Shown piece by piece: positions 60,397 to 64,000 of a stretch of 64,000 nucleotides of DNA (the stretch's first letter is position 1; every line of letters starts with the position of its first letter). Source of the DNA: Streptomyces sp. HM190. GTDB taxonomy: Bacteria > Actinomycetota > Actinomycetes > Streptomycetales > Streptomycetaceae. The translations under genes and the position numbers were made by a program. The notes under the pieces are model-generated. The model did no database searches, was not told the origin of the DNA, and was given only the letters and a program-made list of their open reading frames with translations. Where the stretch lies: NCBI RefSeq assembly GCF_009857135.1, contig NZ_CP047318.1, forward strand, positions 4,650,001-4,714,000, written 5' to 3'.

Positions 60397-60927
60397 ATGT
60401 CCATCGACCCGTCCTCGATTCCGAACTTCGGGGGCCAGCCCGAGCCGCAGCCCGGCCCCCCGCCGGGCCCCGTGGTGCCGGATCAGGACCTCGTGAAGCA
60501 GCTCCTCGACCAGATGGAGCTCAAGTACGTCGTCGACGACGAGGGTGACCTCGCGGCGCCGTGGGAGGAGTTCCGCACCTACTTCATGTTCCGGGGCGAA
60601 GGCGACCAGCAGGTCTTCTCGGTGCGCACGTTCTACGACCGTCCGCACCAGATCACCGAGAAGCCGGCCCTGCTGGAGACCATCGACGACTGGAACCGCC
60701 GCACCCTGTGGCCCAAGGTGTACAGCCACACCCACGACGACGGAACGGTCCGTCTCATCGGTGAGGCCCAGCTCCTGATCGGCACCGGCGTCAGCCTGGA
60801 GCACTTCGTCTCCTCGACCGTCAGCTGGGTCCGCGCCGCCATCGAGTTCGACAAGTGGCTCGTCGAGCAGCTCGGCCTCGCCGAGGACATCGACGAGTCC
60901 GAGAAGCCCGAGAGCGACGACGAGTAG
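60397..60927 (+). CDS. YbjN-domain protein
   Basis: A 176-residue protein with a Pro-rich lead (1-30) and a YbjN domain (about 38-165: MELKYVVDDEGDLAAPW, EEFRTYFMFRGEGDQQVFSVRTFYDR, WNRRTLWPKVYSHTHDDGTVRLIGEAQL, WVRAAIEFDKWLVEQLGLAE). The family resembles secretion chaperones; its role in actinobacteria is not settled. GGAG ten bases before the ATG. It lies 117 bases downstream of clpB. Confidence 0.8.
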   Translation: MSIDPSSIPNFGGQPEPQPGPPPGPVVPDQDLVKQLLDQMELKYVVDDEGDLAAPWEEFRTYFMFRGEGDQQVFSVRTFYDRPHQITEKPALLETIDDWNRRTLWPKVYSHTHDDGTVRLIGEAQLLIGTGVSLEHFVSSTVSWVRAAIEFDKWLVEQLGLAEDIDESEKPESDDE

Positions 60928-61057
60928 TCCCTCGGCCACCCCGTCCACCGGGCGGGCTGGACGGCACCCGGTCCACGACCACCGGGTCCGCGCCGTAGAC
61001 GCAGCAGAGCCCGGCCCGGGCCGCGACCACCACGGTGGCGCCGGGGCCGGGCTCTCG

Positions 61058-61464
61058 TCAGGACCGCACGAACGGTGCGCCCGCTTCTCGGTGGTCGGAG
61101 AAGACCGCGTTCGGGAGGGCGACGACCCCGGCCCGCTCGGGCAGGGCCCCGGCAGAACGCGAATCCGTCGCTCTCGCCGAGGGGGCGGATGTCGGTGGTG
61201 ACGAAGTACGTCCCGGCGGTCGTGAACACGTCGAACCCGGAGTCCGCGAGCCCCGCCGTCAGCACGTCCGGCTAGGCCCGCGTGTCCGCGGGGAAACGCC
61301 TCGCCGTACGCGTCGGGCAGCGCGAGCGCCTCGGCGACGGCGTACTGGAACGGCCCCGACGCCACGTGGATCAGGTACTGCTTCGCCGCGCGTACCGCGG
61401 AGACCGGCGCGGGCGCCGCCGTCACCCAGGCGACTCCGCTTTCGCACATCTCTTCGTATGCCGC
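61058..61464 (-). pseudogene. Remnant of a class I/II aminotransferase (C-terminal half)
   Basis: Minus-strand pieces match the end of a PLP-dependent kynurenine-type aminotransferase: VTAAPAPVSAVRAAKQYL, GPFQYAVAEALALPDAY, then in another frame DVLTAGLADSGFDVFTTAGTYFVTTDIRPLG, then in a third ALPERAGVVALPNAVFSDHREAGAP and a stop. At least two frameshifts and loss of the N-terminal half, including the PLP lysine region, show that it is decayed. Confidence 0.82.
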
Positions 61465-61560
61465 GCGGCGACCTGTCCGGACCGGGCTCACAGCCGTACC
61501 GCCGGGCTCGGGACAGGGTGCTGTCCGCCGTATCCTGACCACCACGGGAAGGAGCCGTCC

Positions 61561-62114
61561 ATGAGCGTCGACGCGATCGTGCACACCGTGTTCCCCAAGG
61601 GGTACACGGTCCTGTTCGGGGCCGACGGAAAGGTGATCATGCCCCCGCAGAGCGTCGAGCACTCCAGCACGATCAAGTCGATGCAGTTCGACACCATCGT
61701 GTCCCTCGGGCGCCATGCGAAGACCGTCTCCGACGTCTACATCGACTTCCCCGCCGACGACACTCCGCCCCCGATCTGGCGATCCTGCGCGAGGAAGCCC
61801 GCCGGGAGGGCAAGCGCCACAGTTTCGAGGACGTCCAGCTGATCTCCGAGGTCGTCTCGACCTCCTCCGCGCGCAGGGACTACGACGACTGCACCGCGAA
61901 GTACGGCCGCTACGGCATCCCGATCTATCTGGTCGTCGACCCGTACGCCCAGGAAGTCGTCCTCCACACCCAGCCGACCGGCACCGGTTACCTCGCGGCA
62001 CACACCCACAAGTACGGCACGGGCAAGCTCCCCATCCCCCTGGCCGACGGCCGCACCTTCACCCTCGACCTCGACGAACTCCCGCGCCCGGAGCCCGAGG
62101 CGGACGCCCGCTGA
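61561..62114 (+). pseudogene. Uma2-family (DUF820) endonuclease-like gene with a frameshift
   Basis: The first part (MSVDAIVHTVFPKGYTVLFG, MPPQSVEHSSTIKSMQFD, SDVYIDFPADD) runs in one frame, then the rest (APDLAILREEARREGKRHSF, VQLISEVVSTSSARRDYDDC, YGIPIYLVVDPYAQEVVLHT, up to PRPEPEADAR) in another. One missing base near 61762 would restore a single Uma2-type frame of about 185 residues. Restriction-like PD-(D/E)xK fold by family. It might be a sequencing error rather than a real mutation. Confidence 0.75.
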
Positions 62115-62413
62115 CGAGCCCGCTGGCCAGGCCCGTCCCGTCGGCACCGCCGTGGCCGGACCTGGTCGTTGCTGGTCGGGGCAGACAGCTGGGATGGCCT
62201 GGCCGTTCGTCGATCGGGATCGGCCACGGAGCGTGGCGTTGGCGAAGTCCGGTTCGCCGCAAGGAAGTTCAAGGTCGCGTTTTGCTGCGGGTGACAACCA
62301 CCACGTATTGCCCTTGAGGTGGCGGGTCGCTCGTCCTCGGGCCGAGTTGCCGACCCCGGTTCGGCGATAGCGTGGCACGGCAAGGACTGCTGCTGACAGG
62401 TTGGACGAGTTTC
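62115..62413. other. Intergenic stretch, nothing seen
   Basis: About 300 bases between the Uma2 pseudogene and the last gene. No coding frame, hairpin or repeat that I can support. Confidence 0.5.
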
Positions 62414-64000
62414 ATGCGGATGCGGTTCGAACCCGAGGCCGATGAGGAGTTCGAGACGGCGTGCGGGCTGCTGGTCGACCGGCTGGTCCGGTGGGCCGGA
62501 GAGCAGGGGCTGGCGGTGGACGGATTCACTGCCGAGGCGGCCCTGGAGTACCGACACCGGGCGACTGCCGACGGTCGGCTGGGGCTGTGGGAGCCGCGCC
62601 ATGTGGAGGATCTGCTGCTCTCCTGGTTTCCTCAGCAGGTCACGGAGCTTCCCGGGGAGGAACGCGCCGACGCCCCGGACACACTGCGCACGCTGCTGCG
62701 CTATCTGCACGCCGCCCAGTTGGCGGACCCGCGCGGCCCCTCCCTCCAGGATTCCCTTGCCGTGGTCGACAGGGTCGCGGAACAGCATCCGGCGGCGATG
62801 ACGGACCGCGCTCGCTGGGGGTTGGCGAAGTTCTGGGCGATGACGGCCGCGGAGCAGGGCGTGGACGTCCAGGACGGGGCGGCGTTTCAGCGCTTCGCGG
62901 ACCGGGCGCAGCGCGGGGAGGTCGCCTACGATCAGCGGGCTCTCGCCGCGATCATGGAACGGCGGCTGACCGGCCGCGCGCTGTCCGGCGTGGCCCGGGC
63001 CGAGCCGCAGCTGCCCGTGTTGCTTCCCCCGGACGACGAACTGCGCCGACGGGCCGAGGCGTCGACGACCGTGGCGCAGTTGCGCGGACTCGCCGAGTGG
63101 GCGGGGCAGGGCGGCCGCCCGGTGACGGCGACGGGACGCCTGCGGATGGCGGATGCCCGTGAGTTGGTGGACCTGCTGGGCACTGGCGACACAACCGACG
63201 GGGTGCGCTCTTCGGCCGACCTGCCGCGGCTGGGACTGCTGATGGAGTGGGCGAAGAAGGCACGGCTGGTCCGGGTGGTCAAGGGGCGGTTGTACGCGGT
63301 GGCCAAGGCCCGGCCGGTGCTGGCCGACCCGCTCCAGCTGTGGCTGCGCGCTTTCGACGCGTGCTTCGAGCTGCGGCAGGCCCTGATCGGGGCACGCAGC
63401 GGCTGGCACGTCGAGTCGATGCTCTACGACGTCTACGAGGACGTCCTGGACGACGTGCTGAACACGCTCTACAGCCTGCCGTACCCGATGCCCTGGCCGC
63501 GGCTGCGCGACACGGTACACCTGGCCTACCGGAGCTCCTTCCAGCTCGACGCCGGGCCGGACCTGCAGCACCGAATGTGGTTCGAGCACGCCGACCGGGA
63601 CCTGCGCGCGGTGCTCGACCTGCTGGACGACCTGGGCGCAATCGAGCGTGACCGCGGGATGGCCGATCCGGTGTTCCTCGACATCGACCTCTCCGATGCC
63701 GGTCCCGAGCTGCTCGCGGACATGCCGCCGGAGGTCGCGGAGCTGCTGGGCGTCGCGGGGGCGGCAACGGATCCGGTGGCGCGGGAGCGTGCCGATGCCT
63801 GGCGAATGGAGCTGACCGCCGGGCCGGTCGAGCTCATCCGTCTCACCGAACTCGGTACCCGGGCCGTACGACAGCGGCTGCTGGCGGCCGGCAGGGACGC
63901 ACCGTTGGTCGGTGAACTGGCCCAGGCGCCGGCGGCCGGCCTGCTGGGGGTGCTGGCCGAGGACTACGACCCGGACGCCGCTCGCACGGAGCTGGCCGGC
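62414..64000 (+). CDS. Large uncharacterised protein, truncated by the window end
   Basis: An open frame of at least 529 codons without a stop in the window. The product begins MRMRFEPEADEEFETACGLL and is a soluble, largely helical Streptomyces protein (EWAKKARLVRVVKGRLYAVAKARPVL resembles a winged-helix segment; LRDTVHLAYRSSFQLDAGPD). Coding character is clear from third-position GC. The second ATG at 62420 could also be the start. I recognise no family. Confidence 0.8.
   Translation, partial: MRMRFEPEADEEFETACGLLVDRLVRWAGEQGLAVDGFTAEAALEYRHRATADGRLGLWEPRHVEDLLLSWFPQQVTELPGEERADAPDTLRTLLRYLHAAQLADPRGPSLQDSLAVVDRVAEQHPAAMTDRARWGLAKFWAMTAAEQGVDVQDGAAFQRFADRAQRGEVAYDQRALAAIMERRLTGRALSGVARAEPQLPVLLPPDDELRRRAEASTTVAQLRGLAEWAGQGGRPVTATGRLRMADARELVDLLGTGDTTDGVRSSADLPRLGLLMEWAKKARLVRVVKGRLYAVAKARPVLADPLQLWLRAFDACFELRQALIGARSGWHVESMLYDVYEDVLDDVLNTLYSLPYPMPWPRLRDTVHLAYRSSFQLDAGPDLQHRMWFEHADRDLRAVLDLLDDLGAIERDRGMADPVFLDIDLSDAGPELLADMPPEVAELLGVAGAATDPVARERADAWRMELTAGPVELIRLTELGTRAVRQRLLAAGRDAPLVGELAQAPAAGLLGVLAEDYDPDAARTELAG

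Overview
The window is high-GC actinobacterial DNA that reads as Streptomyces chromosome. The signs are GTG/ATG starts with GGAGG-type sites, strong third-position GC, the HspR/HAIR heat-shock system, F420-linked enzymes, a pSAM2-type integrative element, and a TTA codon in an accessory gene. I cannot name the species from sequence alone.

Layout. (1) 1-7964 is the right part of an actinomycete integrative and conjugative element (AICE): an ATP-binding regulator, a GntR repressor with three candidate operator sites, a FtsK/TraB-type transfer ATPase, a run of small Spd-like spread proteins, a RepSA-like initiator, excisionase and tyrosine integrase. It ends at a tRNA-Gly(CCC) gene, the probable attachment site; the other end lies outside the window. 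(2) 8258-16400 holds housekeeping and signalling genes: dcd, a phosphoribosyltransferase, a membrane PAS/SpoIIE phosphatase, a SigK-type sigma factor with RskA-type anti-sigma, a Yip1-family membrane protein and a SnoaL-like protein. (3) 16531-24353 is an array of five secreted FG-GAP proteins, each with about seven propeller repeats. (4) 24522-29456 holds a lipoprotein, a NUDIX hydrolase, a membrane Fe-S (CCG-domain) oxidoreductase and a degenerate MraY/WecA-like protein. (5) 29641-33941 is the dnaK-grpE-dnaJ-hspR operon with HAIR operators; clpB (57682-60279) has its own HAIR, so both parts of the HspR regulon are here.

(6) About 36.1-48.5 kb is a RiPP cluster that matches the class V (lexapeptide-like) lanthipeptide gene set: a divergent ABC exporter, a 72-residue precursor, a flavoprotein cysteine decarboxylase, two phosphotransferase-fold proteins, a HopA1-like lyase, a SAM methyltransferase, an active/inactive pair of M16 peptidases, and a luciferase-like F420 reductase. 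The precursor would be phosphorylated and dehydrated by the kinase and lyase proteins, cyclised, decarboxylated at the C-terminal Cys to give an aminovinyl ring, possibly reduced to D-Ala, cleaved by the M16 pair, N-methylated and exported. The product is predicted, not known.

(7) 54.2-57.0 kb is a small, apparently undescribed locus. Two paralogous LuxR-type regulators lie convergently. The second is divergent from a 64-residue secreted peptide that carries the hexapeptide ADSYWP twice, the second copy forming its exact C-terminus, and from a Rieske-fold protein that has lost its cluster ligands. A third regulator of the same architecture (34633-35673) lies near another secreted micropeptide (34065-34208). 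I propose these as candidate peptide-signalling modules.

(8) The right end holds clpB, a YbjN protein, two decayed genes (aminotransferase and Uma2 nuclease) and a large uncharacterised gene that runs off the window. Stretches of more than about 300 bases where I see no gene are listed as separate entries.
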